Position numbers and translations under genes: made by a program. A stretch of DNA of 51,446 nucleotides from Lactobacillus sp. CBA3606. GTDB lineage: Bacteria; Bacillota; Bacilli; Lactobacillales; Lactobacillaceae. The notes under the pieces were generated by a model. It was not told where the DNA came from. It made no database searches and saw only the letters and a program-made list of their open reading frames with translations. Shown here piece by piece: positions 8,766 through 17,008 of this stretch (position 1 is its first letter; each line of letters opens with the position of its first letter). The stretch is taken from positions 1-51,446 of the forward strand of contig NZ_CP027195.1 in assembly GCF_002970935.1 (NCBI RefSeq), read 5' to 3'.

Positions 8766-8880
8766 TTATGCCGCTAAGGTATGTTCTCGATATTCACACG
8801 GGGACATACCCTTTGTTTTTGATGAGATTCGTCGGTAATTGAACCAATTAACATATTCTAAAGAAACTGGATGTAAGCTG
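8766..8880 (-). pseudogene. IS3-family transposase orfB, C-terminal remnant
   Basis: The minus strand encodes about 37 residues resembling the end of an IS3/IS150-group transposase (VNWFNYRRISSKTKGMSP, then a stop at 8768). The rest of the gene is absent. A 34-bp piece at its upstream edge (8868-8901) recurs inverted at 18654-18687. It is unrelated in orientation to the IS3 element that follows. Confidence 0.6.
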
Positions 8881-8948
8881 ATTCCTGAGACAACTTTTAA
8901 GAGAGGGTATAATGAATAAATCGTCTCTCAAAAGGAAGGAATTTTTAC

Positions 8949-9200
8949 ATGCCAACTCGTTACGACAAAGAATTCAAACAAAACATTATCAACCTATATA
9001 AGCAAGGCGAATCAGCTGCCCAACTGGCCAGAGAATATGGCATTGGCTATTCAACAGTTCATAAGTGGATCCAGGGCCAGGCCAAAACTCAATCCGGTAA
9101 ATCGCCAGACGAAATCAAAGCGATGGAAAAGCGACTGGCTTCGCTGTCTGAGGAGAACGAAATCCTAAAAAAAGCCCTGGGCTTCCTTGCGCAGAAGTAA
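8949..9200 (+). CDS. IS3-family transposase orfA
   Basis: An 83-residue protein with an N-terminal helix-turn-helix (SAAQLAREYGIGYSTVHKWI) and a C-terminal leucine-zipper-like coil, typical of IS3 OrfA. Near the end lies A7 read as CTA AAA AAA, the classical A_AAA_AAG-type slippery site for -1 frameshifting into orfB. OrfA alone normally acts as a regulator; the frameshift product OrfAB is the transposase. Confidence 0.9.
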   Translation: MPTRYDKEFKQNIINLYKQGESAAQLAREYGIGYSTVHKWIQGQAKTQSGKSPDEIKAMEKRLASLSEENEILKKALGFLAQK

Positions 9201-9736
9201 CCAATATCTTTGATTACATTCACCAAGAAAGCCATCACCACCAGGTAACCAAGATGTGCCGAATCCTCGGTGTTTCCAGAGCTCAGTATTATCGTTATCG
9301 ATCCCCCAAACCTTCAAAACGCCGGGCCGAAGATGCGGACTTGAAACAACGGATTCTGCGGATCTTTGCGGAATTTAAGCAGCGATACGGTGTTATGAAG
9401 ATCCACCATGAATTGAATCTGGAACTTCAACCACTGCAGCTTCGGTGCAGTCCACGACGGATTTCCCGGCTCATGAAGGAACTGGATATCCACTCCGTTA
9501 CCGTCAATAAGTGGAAAGCGGCTTCGGCTTCCAAAACCAAGGTTGAACAGCGTCCCAACTTGCTTAAGCAGGATTTCTCGACCACTGGTTTAAATCAAAA
9601 ATGGACCGCTGATATGACCTATATTCAAACGAAGCGTAATGGCTGGTGTTACTTATCAACCATCATGGACCTGCACTCACGACGGATTATCGGCTATTCG
9701 TTCTCAAAAAAGATGGCTACTGATTTAGTCTTAAAG
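9170..9736 (+). pseudogene. IS3-family transposase orfB, truncated
   Basis: The -1 frame is open from the slippery A7 (about 9165) through an internal ATG at 9254. It has the HTH_21 region (QRYGVMKIHHEL) and the start of the integrase core (KWTADMTYIQTKRNGWCYLSTIMDLHSRRIIG is spread over 9600-9700, containing the first catalytic Asp). The frame leaves the IS3 sequence at 9736, where an ISL3 terminus starts, so the second Asp and the Glu of the DDE triad are missing. The transposase must be dead. Confidence 0.85.
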
Positions 9737-11204
9737 GGCTCTTCGTCAACTGTTGTTGGTGAATCCATATTTCGAGTTCTAATCACTTCGTGATTAGGGC
9801 TCTTTTTGTTTTGATTTTGAAAACGTATAGTACTCGAGTTCTAAACCTCCAGAAGCTGCGATAGCCAAAACTGGCTCGTTTGATCGCCTTGATTTTATTA
9901 TTAGAACCTTCCAAAGGACCATTTGAATAGTGTGTGGTAAAGGTGTTACGAATCTCATCATGATGGCTTTCAAGTGTTTTAATCGTGTTCTTCATTTCTT
10001 CAGAATACGTTTTGTTATTCCAAAATGCCGCATTGTAGTTATGCCAATCTTGATGTTGGACAGCTGACCGGACGCTGTTTAAGACTTGATAAGTTTGTTC
10101 TAGTTCTGAATCCAACGATAACAGCTGGTGGACAACGTCGGTGGCAGCTATCCAGTAAGGAAAATTAGTCCACTTTTTGAATTGTTCAAAGTTAAGCTGT
10201 TCAGTTGGTACTAACAACAGCTTCCAGTAGCGCTTAAGGGCGTGAAATTCGCGAGAAGACGGGGTAAACTTCTTCATCACCTTGATTCTGGTTTTGTTAA
10301 ACGCCCGATTTAGGGCGTTGATAATATGAAACTTGTCCATGACCACCATGGCATTGGGGAACACGGTCTGCACAAGCTTGGGGTAGGTATAATTCATATC
10401 AGTCACAATAATTTTGACGTTTTCTCGGGCAGCTTGATCGAAGCGGTAAAAATACTTCTCTAGTTTATTGATGGTTCGATAAGGGAGTAAGTCGATTAAT
10501 TCATGGGTTTCGCCATTCATGAACTCAAAGCTCATGGCACCAGTAGCGCTCTTGGTACTCTTCACCTCATCCATTAAGATGATCTCTGGTAAATAGTGCC
10601 AATTGGTTTGAAAGTCTCGTTCAGCGCGCATTAACTGGCGGCCCACAAATGAATCTGATGCCGATACTTCATTGGCAATGTGCTTCAAAGAGACCGGTTC
10701 ACCGAGCTTCTCTAGGAATTCTTTGCGGCTGGTGTTTGAAATTGTACAGTGTTTCGGAACTGCCACTGTTTGTGCAAGAAAGTTGCCGTGACATTCTTTA
10801 CAGTGGAAATAGCGGCGCTTTAAGGCTAAGATGACGGTGTTGCTCAGAACCTTCGAGAATCTGATAGTGGTATTGCGCCAGCCGTAGTTAATAATCTTTT
10901 GATCATTGATAATCCCGCACTTGGGACAAGCCTTCGGCGTGTAATCCAAGTGGCCAGTTAAGCGAATAACCCCGCCTTCTCCAGTTTCACCGTCAGTAAT
11001 TTTTAGGTTCTCGTCAGCTATTCCTAATAATAATTTTGTAGTATCATGACACATAGGGCATTTCCTTCTTTCTGAAAAATCTTCGTGGTGGTTGACTTGG
11101 ATGAACGGACAGGAAATGTCCGCTTTTTTATTCTAGCCATAAATAAAAAATCTGTCATCAGTAATAGATGAAAATCTATTACCAACAACAGATATTGTAG
11201 AACC
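9737..11204 (-). mobile_element. ISL3-family insertion sequence, apparently complete
   Basis: Left end GGCTCTTCGTCAACTGTTGT at 9737; the right end near 11179-11204 is an imperfect inverted copy (about 18 of 26 positions match by eye). Length about 1468 bp. No 8-bp target duplication is seen (flanks TCTTAAAG and ACATATTT), so the flanks have probably recombined since insertion. A partial second copy lies at 13611-14111. Confidence 0.75.
9783..11054 (-). CDS. ISL3-family transposase
   Basis: A 423-residue transposase. The N-terminal zinc finger (CPKCG at ~38-42 and CKEC some 50 residues on) and the helix-turn-helix are followed by the ISL3-type DDE core: LMDEVKS, IIVTDMNY and VVMDKFHI carry conserved acidic positions, and NGPLEGSNNKIKAIKR near the C-terminus is the family signature. 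Full length for the family. The C-terminal 144 residues are nearly identical to the partial copy at 13657-14091 (differences include Ile/Met and Ser/Thr changes). Confidence 0.92.
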   Translation of the reverse strand: MCHDTTKLLLGIADENLKITDGETGEGGVIRLTGHLDYTPKACPKCGIINDQKIINYGWRNTTIRFSKVLSNTVILALKRRYFHCKECHGNFLAQTVAVPKHCTISNTSRKEFLEKLGEPVSLKHIANEVSASDSFVGRQLMRAERDFQTNWHYLPEIILMDEVKSTKSATGAMSFEFMNGETHELIDLLPYRTINKLEKYFYRFDQAARENVKIIVTDMNYTYPKLVQTVFPNAMVVMDKFHIINALNRAFNKTRIKVMKKFTPSSREFHALKRYWKLLLVPTEQLNFEQFKKWTNFPYWIAATDVVHQLLSLDSELEQTYQVLNSVRSAVQHQDWHNYNAAFWNNKTYSEEMKNTIKTLESHHDEIRNTFTTHYSNGPLEGSNNKIKAIKRASFGYRSFWRFRTRVLYVFKIKTKRALITK

Positions 11205-11561
11205 ACATATTTGTAGGGGATTTGTAACTTCTAAGCAAAAACAGTTGAGGAATTATTAGTAGCATTGCAAAGCAACAGACATCGTAAGCTATTAGAAGAC
11301 GGCTTGATAAGTTACAGGAGTGAAATAATGCTATGTCCGTGCTCTTTAAATGAATTTAGAAATATCTAAAGCGATGAGCGATTATGGAATAAAATTATTG
11401 GCGGAAGAAACCAAAAAATGCAAGAATTGATGTACTTGGCTAACATTAGATGTAAAAAATCAATATAGCTTCTTGAAAGTAGCTATAATTCTTAACGATG
11501 TTCGGGTTCTTTGGAAATCTTATTCTCTTTTTGTAGAGGTCTCGAAATCATAGCTGCTAGT
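11205..11561. other. Gap with only gene debris
   Basis: About 360 bp between the ISL3 end and the LysR gene. Several short frames broken by stops occur around 11330-11480; none resembles a family I can name. The segment next to the LysR stop may hold its terminator (inverted repeat around AGCTGCTAGTTTATTGCAGC, 11551-11570, overlapping the 3' end of the gene). Confidence 0.4.
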
Positions 11562-12449
11562 TTATTGCAGCTGCTGTTTAAGTTCTGTAAACCATTTAAA
11601 ATATTGTTGCGCAAAATAATTTTCTTTGGCATAAATAAAATATAGATCATGGGCAATTGTCCCGCGTTCAAGCGGTAGTTGTTTAATTGTCCCAGCTGCT
11701 AACTCTTTTTTGATTAATAAGCGATAAAGAAAGCTAATTCCTGATCCGGCACAGACCAATTGGCGAATTAAGGTTGGTTCAGAAATGGTAATTAACTGCT
11801 TAAAGTCATTTAAACTGATGTTTTCTTTTTGTGCCAAAGCAGTTAACAAGGTTCGTGATCCAGATCCGGGTTCGCGAATTAGCAGCGGGTAGGACGCTAA
11901 TTCATTCCAACTAACAATTTTCTTTTTTGCTAAGGGATGAGTTGGGCTGCAAATGGGAATGAATTCTTCTTGGCTGAGGATATGGTATGAAAATTTAGCT
12001 TTATTAAAATTGCCTTCAATAATGCCAAAGTCCATTTTTCCAAGTTCGATTTGTTGTAAAATGTGTTGTGTATTTTCAGCTAAACAACTAATTTTTTGCA
12101 AATCATTTTTGAGTTGCAAAAATTCAATCAACTGACTACCAAAAACTTCACCTAATGAACGAGTGATTCCGAATTGAATCTCGTGTTTTTGGTGATCATC
12201 TTGTAAAATTTCCATTAACTGTGTTGTTTGCGAACGTATTCGGGTAAGAAAAACTGCTAATTCTTCGCCAGCAGGTGTAAGTTTCAGATAAGGCCGCTGA
12301 TAATTAACTAATTTTATTTCTAATTGGTTTTCAAGCCGTTGAATTTGTTGGGTGACAGCTGGTTGAGAAATGAAAAGCTTAGCCGCTGTTTTAGTGTAAG
12401 AAAGGGTTTCACTTAAAATTAAAAAAGTTTGATATTCAGCAGTTATCAT
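11562..12449 (-). CDS. LysR-family transcriptional regulator
   Basis: A 295-residue LysR regulator. The N-terminal winged helix-turn-helix is clear (KTAAKLFISQPAVTQQIQRLE, within residues ~18-40), followed by the periplasmic-binding-protein-like effector domain. It is divergent from the YeiH-type transporter gene with a 103-bp intergenic region between the two starts, the standard arrangement in which a LysR protein controls the neighbouring gene; CysL/YeiE-type regulators pair with YeiH homologues in many bacteria. GGGAG precedes the ATG at 12449. The effector is unknown. The region is notably AT-rich compared with the flanking IS elements. Confidence 0.9.
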   Translation of the reverse strand: MITAEYQTFLILSETLSYTKTAAKLFISQPAVTQQIQRLENQLEIKLVNYQRPYLKLTPAGEELAVFLTRIRSQTTQLMEILQDDHQKHEIQFGITRSLGEVFGSQLIEFLQLKNDLQKISCLAENTQHILQQIELGKMDFGIIEGNFNKAKFSYHILSQEEFIPICSPTHPLAKKKIVSWNELASYPLLIREPGSGSRTLLTALAQKENISLNDFKQLITISEPTLIRQLVCAGSGISFLYRLLIKKELAAGTIKQLPLERGTIAHDLYFIYAKENYFAQQYFKWFTELKQQLQ

Positions 12450-12552
12450 TGCAAGCTCCCATAAGTATTCATTATATTACTATAGCAAATAATAATTTTA
12501 TTTTATGACTGATAGTTAGTATTATTAAAACATTACTTGGGAGGGAATGCTA

Positions 12553-13587
12553 GTGGAATTTTCAATAGTTTTAAAAACAAAGAGTTTTTGGTTAGCAACT
12601 GCGATGACACTGATTTGTGCTGTAATTGGTAGTTTGTTAGCACAATTGCCATATTTTTCGTTATTTGGAGCTTTAATTATTGCTTTGATTTTAGGGATGA
12701 TATTTCAAACAGCAGGAACTTTAAAGAGTCAGGCTGGAATTGGAATTGGCTTTATTTCAAATAAATTTTTGCGTTTAGGAATTATTTTATTAGGATTTAA
12801 GCTAAATTTAATTCAATTGGCACAAGCGGGAATTAAAACGATTCTGTTAGCGGTGGTCGTGGTTAGTGGAACGATTTGTTTGACTTATTTTATAGAAAGA
12901 AAGTTTGGAGTCGAACCAGAATTAGCTATTCTGGCAGCCAGTGGAACTGGAATTTGTGGGGCAGCAGCAGTAATGGGAATTTCCCCGCAGATAAAAGTGC
13001 CGGCAAAACAAGCTGAACGTCAACGGGAGAATGAAGTTTTAGCCGTGGCAATTGTTGTAATTATGGGAACAATTTTTTCTTTTATCGACCTAGGCTTAAA
13101 ACCTTTGTTAGGGTTAAATGCCACTCAGTTTGGCGTTTTTGTCGGCGGATCATTGCATGAAATAGCTCATGCCGTTGCTGCTGGCAGTGCTGCTGGTTCA
13201 ATCGGTTTAGACAATGCAATTATTACTAAGTTATCTCGTGTTTTAATGTTGGCACCGGCAACGTTAGCCATTGGTTTCTGGTATCAAAAACACAGTCAAA
13301 AGACACAACCAGTTAGTGATAAAAAAGCTAAATTACCGATTCCTTGGTTTATGGGTGGCTTTATTTTAGCAAGTGTTTTAGGAACCTTTTTGCCATTTAG
13401 TACAGTAGCTTTAACAGCCTTGGTTAAAGTAGCTTATATTTTTTTGGGGATGGCAATGGCAGCCTTAGGTATGAGTGTTAATTTTAGAGTTATTTTAAAA
13501 AGAGGGTTGCCGGCATTTGCTGCAGCTTTCATTTCATCAGTAATTTTGGCAATTGGAGTTTTAATTGCTAGCAAAATTTGGTTTTAA
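12553..13587 (+). CDS. YeiH/UPF0324 family membrane protein (putative sulfate exporter family)
   Basis: About 344 residues with roughly ten hydrophobic membrane segments and the conserved UPF0324 blocks: GIILLGFKL, a GTGICGAAAVMG stretch, and GGSLHEIAHAVAAG. The family is annotated as putative sulfate exporters, but the substrate is not settled. An ATG at 12547 is only 2 nt from the GGGAGGG ribosome site; the GTG at 12553 has an 8-nt spacing and is the likelier start. It is regulated presumably by the divergent LysR gene. An ISL3 fragment begins 23 bp after the stop and may have removed its terminator. Confidence 0.88.
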   Translation: MEFSIVLKTKSFWLATAMTLICAVIGSLLAQLPYFSLFGALIIALILGMIFQTAGTLKSQAGIGIGFISNKFLRLGIILLGFKLNLIQLAQAGIKTILLAVVVVSGTICLTYFIERKFGVEPELAILAASGTGICGAAAVMGISPQIKVPAKQAERQRENEVLAVAIVVIMGTIFSFIDLGLKPLLGLNATQFGVFVGGSLHEIAHAVAAGSAAGSIGLDNAIITKLSRVLMLAPATLAIGFWYQKHSQKTQPVSDKKAKLPIPWFMGGFILASVLGTFLPFSTVALTALVKVAYIFLGMAMAALGMSVNFRVILKRGLPAFAAAFISSVILAIGVLIASKIWF

Positions 13588-13610
13588 AAAAAGGCTCAGC
13601 AAGATTTTCT

Positions 13611-14111
13611 GGCTCTTCGTCAACTGTTGTTGGTGAATCCATATTTCGAGTTCTAATCACTTCGTGATTAGGGCTCTTTTTGTTTTGATTTTGAAAACGT
13701 ATAGTACTCGAGTTCTAAACCTCCAGAAGCTGCGATAGCCAAAACTGGCTCGTTTGATCGCCTTGATTTTATTATTAGAACCTTCCAAAGGACCATTTGA
13801 ATAGTGTGTGGTAAAGGTGTTACGAATCTCATCATGATGGCTTTCAAGTGTTTTAATCGTGTTCTTCATTTCTTCAGAATACGTTTTGTTATTCCAAAAT
13901 GCCGCATTGTAGTTATGCCAATCTTGATGTTGGACAGCTGTCCGGACGCTGTTTAAGACTTGATAAGTTTGTTCTAGTTCTGAATCCAACGATAACAGCT
14001 GATGGACAACATCGGTGGCAGCCATCCAGTAAGGAAAATTAGTCCACTTTTTGAATTGTTCAAAGTTAAGCTGTTCAGTTGGTACTAACAACAGCTTCCA
14101 GTAGCGCTTAA
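13611..14111 (-). mobile_element. ISL3 fragment carrying the transposase C-terminus (13657-14091)
   Basis: The same terminus as at 9737 (GGCTCTTCGTCAAC) begins at 13611 and the sequence follows the intact ISL3 copy, with a few substitutions, until 14111, where an IS5 element starts. It encodes only the last ~144 residues of the transposase, with no N-terminal domain or right end. The remaining ISL3 sequence is not found beyond the IS5 copy, so a deletion followed or accompanied the IS5 insertion. Confidence 0.88.
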
Positions 14112-14965
14112 GAAGCTGTCTAAAATCTCTTAAGTAATAGTGCTAAAAATGCTAAAACGACCATTTGCAGACTGGTGGTTAATTGACGCTCACAATTTTT
14201 CCAAAGTCGCCGACAATTCTCTAGCCAACTAAAAGATCGTTCGACTACCCAACGTTGGGGCATGACTTCGAATCGATGCAACTCATTGCGCTTCGCAACC
14301 TGCACGGTTGCGTTTAAATTACTGGCTACATCGAGCTGAAAATTAACGCCTGAATAACCACCATCAACTAAGACATTTTGAACCTGGCGTAAATGCATGG
14401 CATGTAAAGCGATCATTGCACTGGCCCCGTCTCGATCAGAGACGTTCGCTCGCGTCATGTGAATGGCCTGCGGAAAGCCATTGATATCAACTGCCAGATG
14501 GCGCTTAATCCCTGAGATTTTCTTACCAGCGTCGTAACCTTTGTTTTCAGCAGTAGCGGTGTTTTTGACGCTCTGAGCGTCAACGATAATAAAGGAAGTT
14601 AAAGCTGAACGTCCTTGGTAAGTTCGCCGAGCAATGACAATTTTTTTAAAACTTGTTCCAATAAAGAATCAGCCGTAGGCTCAGCTTTAGTTGACCAAAT
14701 TTTGTAATAGTTGTAAACTGACCGCCATTCTGGGAAATCACCGGGGACTTGACGCCATTGGCAACCGGTTTTCAAGACATATAGGACCGCACAGAAGACC
14801 TCGTAGAGGTCATATTTTCGAGGCTTAGTTCGCTTACGAAAATTTTCTAAAGCTGGTCGAATTAATTCAAATTGTTGCCGAGTAATATTGCTGGGATAAT
14901 TTTTCATAGCTTAAACTCGCTTTTTACATAGAAGTATATCAAAAACCATAGATCTTGGACAGCTT
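14112..14965 (-). mobile_element. IS5-family (IS427-like) insertion sequence, complete
   Basis: Ends are inverted repeats beginning GAAGCTGTC (14112 and, inverted, ending 14965); TTA/TAA on both sides fits the short target duplication of this group. Length about 854 bp. Confidence 0.82.
14120..14907 (-). CDS. IS5-family transposase made by -1 frameshifting
   Basis: Two overlapping frames encode one DDE transposase. The first (14907-14599, 102 residues) has the N-terminal DUF4096-type domain (GCQWRQVPGDFPEW). The second runs from about 14650 to 14120 and carries the catalytic core (IIVDAQSVKNT with the first Asp, DGGYSG, and VVERSFSWLENCRRL with the last Glu region). They overlap at A7 (complement of 14641-14647), read TTA AAA AAA in the first frame, a canonical slippery heptamer for -1 frameshifting; after slipping the second frame is open. 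The IS427 group is known for this, so I regard it as intact rather than broken. Confidence 0.85.
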
Positions 14966-15285
14966 CTTAAACCCAAAGTGGAATATATGCCCGAGGAGTG
15001 ACAAGAGATCTGGTATGACAAACGTTGCAATGGCTACCAATGCAGCTGTGTGAAACACGAAAAAGATTGCATATGCTCCCAAAGCAACGAGAATAACGGC
15101 CAATACCGTTTCCCCTGTGCAATAGATTGCGGTCCGAAAAGCCATTTACAAAAATCAGCAAGCGGATGTTGGAAGAACCAAACAAACGGTGATAATACGA
15201 TTGAAATAAGCTGATCCAGCGCGACTAGGACTTGATCTATAAATTGATCAAGCTGCCAATTCATCATTTTAAATGTCTCACTCAT
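14966..15285 (-). pseudogene. Membrane protein gene broken by a frameshift and by IS5
   Basis: An ATG at 15285 with AGAGG upstream starts a frame reading MSETFKMMNWQLDQF and ending near LFGPQSIA. From about 15115 on, the protein-like reading moves to another frame with two strong hydrophobic segments (VLAVILVALGAYAIFFVF and AALVAIATFVIPDLLSLL). The switch coincides with a CCCC/TTT run at 15108-15116. The 3' end is cut by the IS5 element. A small membrane protein of unknown function, inactive as read here; a sequencing error in the homopolymer could also explain the frame switch. I do not recognise the family. Confidence 0.5.
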
Positions 15286-15403
15286 GTCCTTACCTCTATT
15301 CTCATTTTTCACGCACTTCACGTTTCCCATCGGGTCACCTATATGTTACTAATGTTTGTTGAACTTACAGGTGGTAACAATAGGGTACATCATTAGTTTT
15401 ACT

Positions 15404-16221
15404 GGTTCTGGTGCAAATTTTCCTTGCTGACTTGATTTTAGTATACTGGGTGCCAAGAAACGAGGGATTGCGCGCATGAATCACTTTAAGGGACGCCACT
15501 TTCAAAAGGACATCATCTTAGTAGCCGTTGGCTACTATTTCAGATTCAGTTTCAGCTATCGTGACATCGTTGAATTGCTTCGGGATCGGGGTATCACTGT
15601 TCATCACACCACGGTCATGCGTTGGGTTCATCACTATGGCCCCATCTTTAAGGCTCTATGGCGTCGGCATCAAACAGCTCACGCTAAAAGTTGGCGAATC
15701 GATGAGACCTATATTCGAGTTAAAGGCCGTTGGGCCTATTTGTATCGCGCTATTGACAGTAACGGTTTGTCCATGGATTTTGAGCTACGAAAACACCGCG
15801 ATTATACCGCATCCTATCACTTTTTGAAGCGTCTCTTGACGACCAATGGTCGGCCTGATCGATTAGTCACTGATCAATATCGGGCAACACTGAAAGCAGT
15901 GAAGCACCTGATAAAGCAAGACTATTTGAGCAAATCAGCCCACCAATGTTCCAAATATCGAAATAATTTGATTGAACAGGACCACCGATTCATTAAACGT
16001 CATCGTGTCCGCTCAGCAAGCTTTCAAAGCATTCGAACCGCTAGTGCAACGTTGAGCGGTGTGGAAATTGTTCACGCAATACGCAAAAGAACCCGACGAG
16101 AGTTAAGTCTCATCGGGTTCTCAGTCGTGGACGAATTAGAAGCATTGTTAGCTGCATAACCTTCAACATAGGATCAATAGCTGGTTAGATGGTCATCTCT
16201 CACACTGTTTGCACCAGATCC
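15404..16221 (+). mobile_element. IS6-family insertion sequence, complete
   Basis: Inverted ends GGTTCTGGTGCAAA (15404) and TTTGCACCAGATCC (ending 16221); about 818 bp. No 8-bp duplication at the flanks. A truncated copy in the same orientation lies at 20164-20668, so the segment between them could move or be lost by IS6-type (translocatable unit) events. Confidence 0.88.
15476..16159 (+). CDS. IS6-family transposase
   Basis: A 227-residue transposase with the features of the IS6/IS26 family: FSYRDIVELLRDRGI and HHTTVMRWVHHYGP (DNA-binding), then the DDE core with WRIDETYIRVKGRW (first Asp), LVTDQYRATLKAV (second Asp) and NLIEQDHRFIKRHRV (Glu). Full length for the family, and no stops. Proteins of this family move by replicative or conservative cointegrate formation. 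Confidence 0.93.
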   Translation: MNHFKGRHFQKDIILVAVGYYFRFSFSYRDIVELLRDRGITVHHTTVMRWVHHYGPIFKALWRRHQTAHAKSWRIDETYIRVKGRWAYLYRAIDSNGLSMDFELRKHRDYTASYHFLKRLLTTNGRPDRLVTDQYRATLKAVKHLIKQDYLSKSAHQCSKYRNNLIEQDHRFIKRHRVRSASFQSIRTASATLSGVEIVHAIRKRTRRELSLIGFSVVDELEALLAA

Positions 16222-16274
16222 TTTAACTTTAACTGTTCAGGACCGCCCGGCTGATCAATCACAATTGCTTTCAA
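16222..16274 (-). pseudogene. N-terminal stub of a zinc/quinone-type oxidoreductase gene
   Basis: From a TTG at 16274 the minus strand reads LKAIVIDQPGGPEQLKL, the typical start of NADPH:quinone reductase / zinc-type alcohol dehydrogenase proteins. AAGGGA lies upstream. After about 17 residues the IS6 terminus begins, so the gene has been cut off by the IS6 side. Confidence 0.5.
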
Positions 16275-16401
16275 TTCTGATCATTCCCTTCTTCATTTTA
16301 CTACAGACTTATCATAACGCCAATTGAAGCGGGCTTCAGTCAAAGAAGCTTTTCCAAAAAGAAAAAGCCAAAACAACATAAGCTGCTTTAGCGACTTTGA
16401 T

Positions 16402-16767
16402 TTAAATTTTTTGTTCAATCTTATCGATATCGACTTTCAAAACTCTGGTAATCCAAGGAAATTTCTTCTTCATTGTATCGAAGTCATCACCGGATGTTAA
16501 GAATTGGCCGGTCCCATAAACGTGAAAGCCGGCACCGGGTCCCTGGGTACCTTCGACCTCTTTACTCCCAACCGTTATAATCACGTGGTTGTCAGTTGAA
16601 AAATCCTGCTCTATGCTGTGCATGCCGGCCGCCGGAATCAGCAATTGCTTGTCTGTTACCTGGACGTATGACATCCAGGTATTAACAACGTGGGCTGGTT
16701 GCGCATTAATGGTTACAATTGTGGCAGGACCCTCATGCTTCATGACACCTAAAAATTTTTGATCCAT
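16402..16767 (-). CDS. Pyridoxamine 5'-phosphate oxidase-like FMN-binding protein
   Basis: A 121-residue split-barrel protein of the pyridoxamine-phosphate-oxidase-like superfamily: KHEGPATIVTINAQPAHVVN, AHVVNTWMSY and the VEGTQGPGAGFHVYGTG region match small FMN-binding proteins of this fold. Such proteins bind flavin and are thought to reduce small substrates; the substrate here is unknown. The ATG at 16767 has GGGGAG 8 nt upstream and is preferred over an ATG at 16830. It lies beside the stub of a quinone reductase-like gene, consistent with a former redox cluster. Confidence 0.75.
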   Translation of the reverse strand: MDQKFLGVMKHEGPATIVTINAQPAHVVNTWMSYVQVTDKQLLIPAAGMHSIEQDFSTDNHVIITVGSKEVEGTQGPGAGFHVYGTGQFLTSGDDFDTMKKKFPWITRVLKVDIDKIEQKI

Positions 16768-17008
16768 CGTAATTCTCCCCTTCATCAACGTTTCAGTGAT
16801 CGCAATTTGATCATTATCACCAATAATCATTTTACACCACCAAATTGATCAAAACACTTTTTTTAAAAAACGTTCTTCAAGATCTTTCTCATTTCGAGAT
16901 GAAATGAGTGATGACGTAGTGTAGAATGATAGGAAGTTCTTTAACATCACGTATAACCATCGCACCACAAACACAAAAACGGAAAATGAGACTGATTTTA
17001 TTTCCCCC

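Larger units (their letters stand above)
8886..9736 (+). mobile_element. IS3-family insertion sequence, 3' end lost
   Basis: Left end placed tentatively at TGAGACAAC (8886), since the same sequence occurs inverted at 18654-18668. A TATAAT and an AAAGGAAGG site precede orfA. The element stops at 9736, where an ISL3 end begins; the remainder of orfB is not found on the far side of that ISL3, so the loss is not a simple insertion. Confidence 0.6.

Noticed and set aside
9737-11204. Target duplication around the complete ISL3 copy
   Set aside because: The 8 bp on either side do not match, so no simple insertion can be claimed; the same holds for the IS6 and IS30 copies.
14120-14907. Frameshifted IS5 transposase pseudogene
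   Set aside because: The two frames meet at an in-phase A7 slippery site, as expected for programmed frameshifting in this group.
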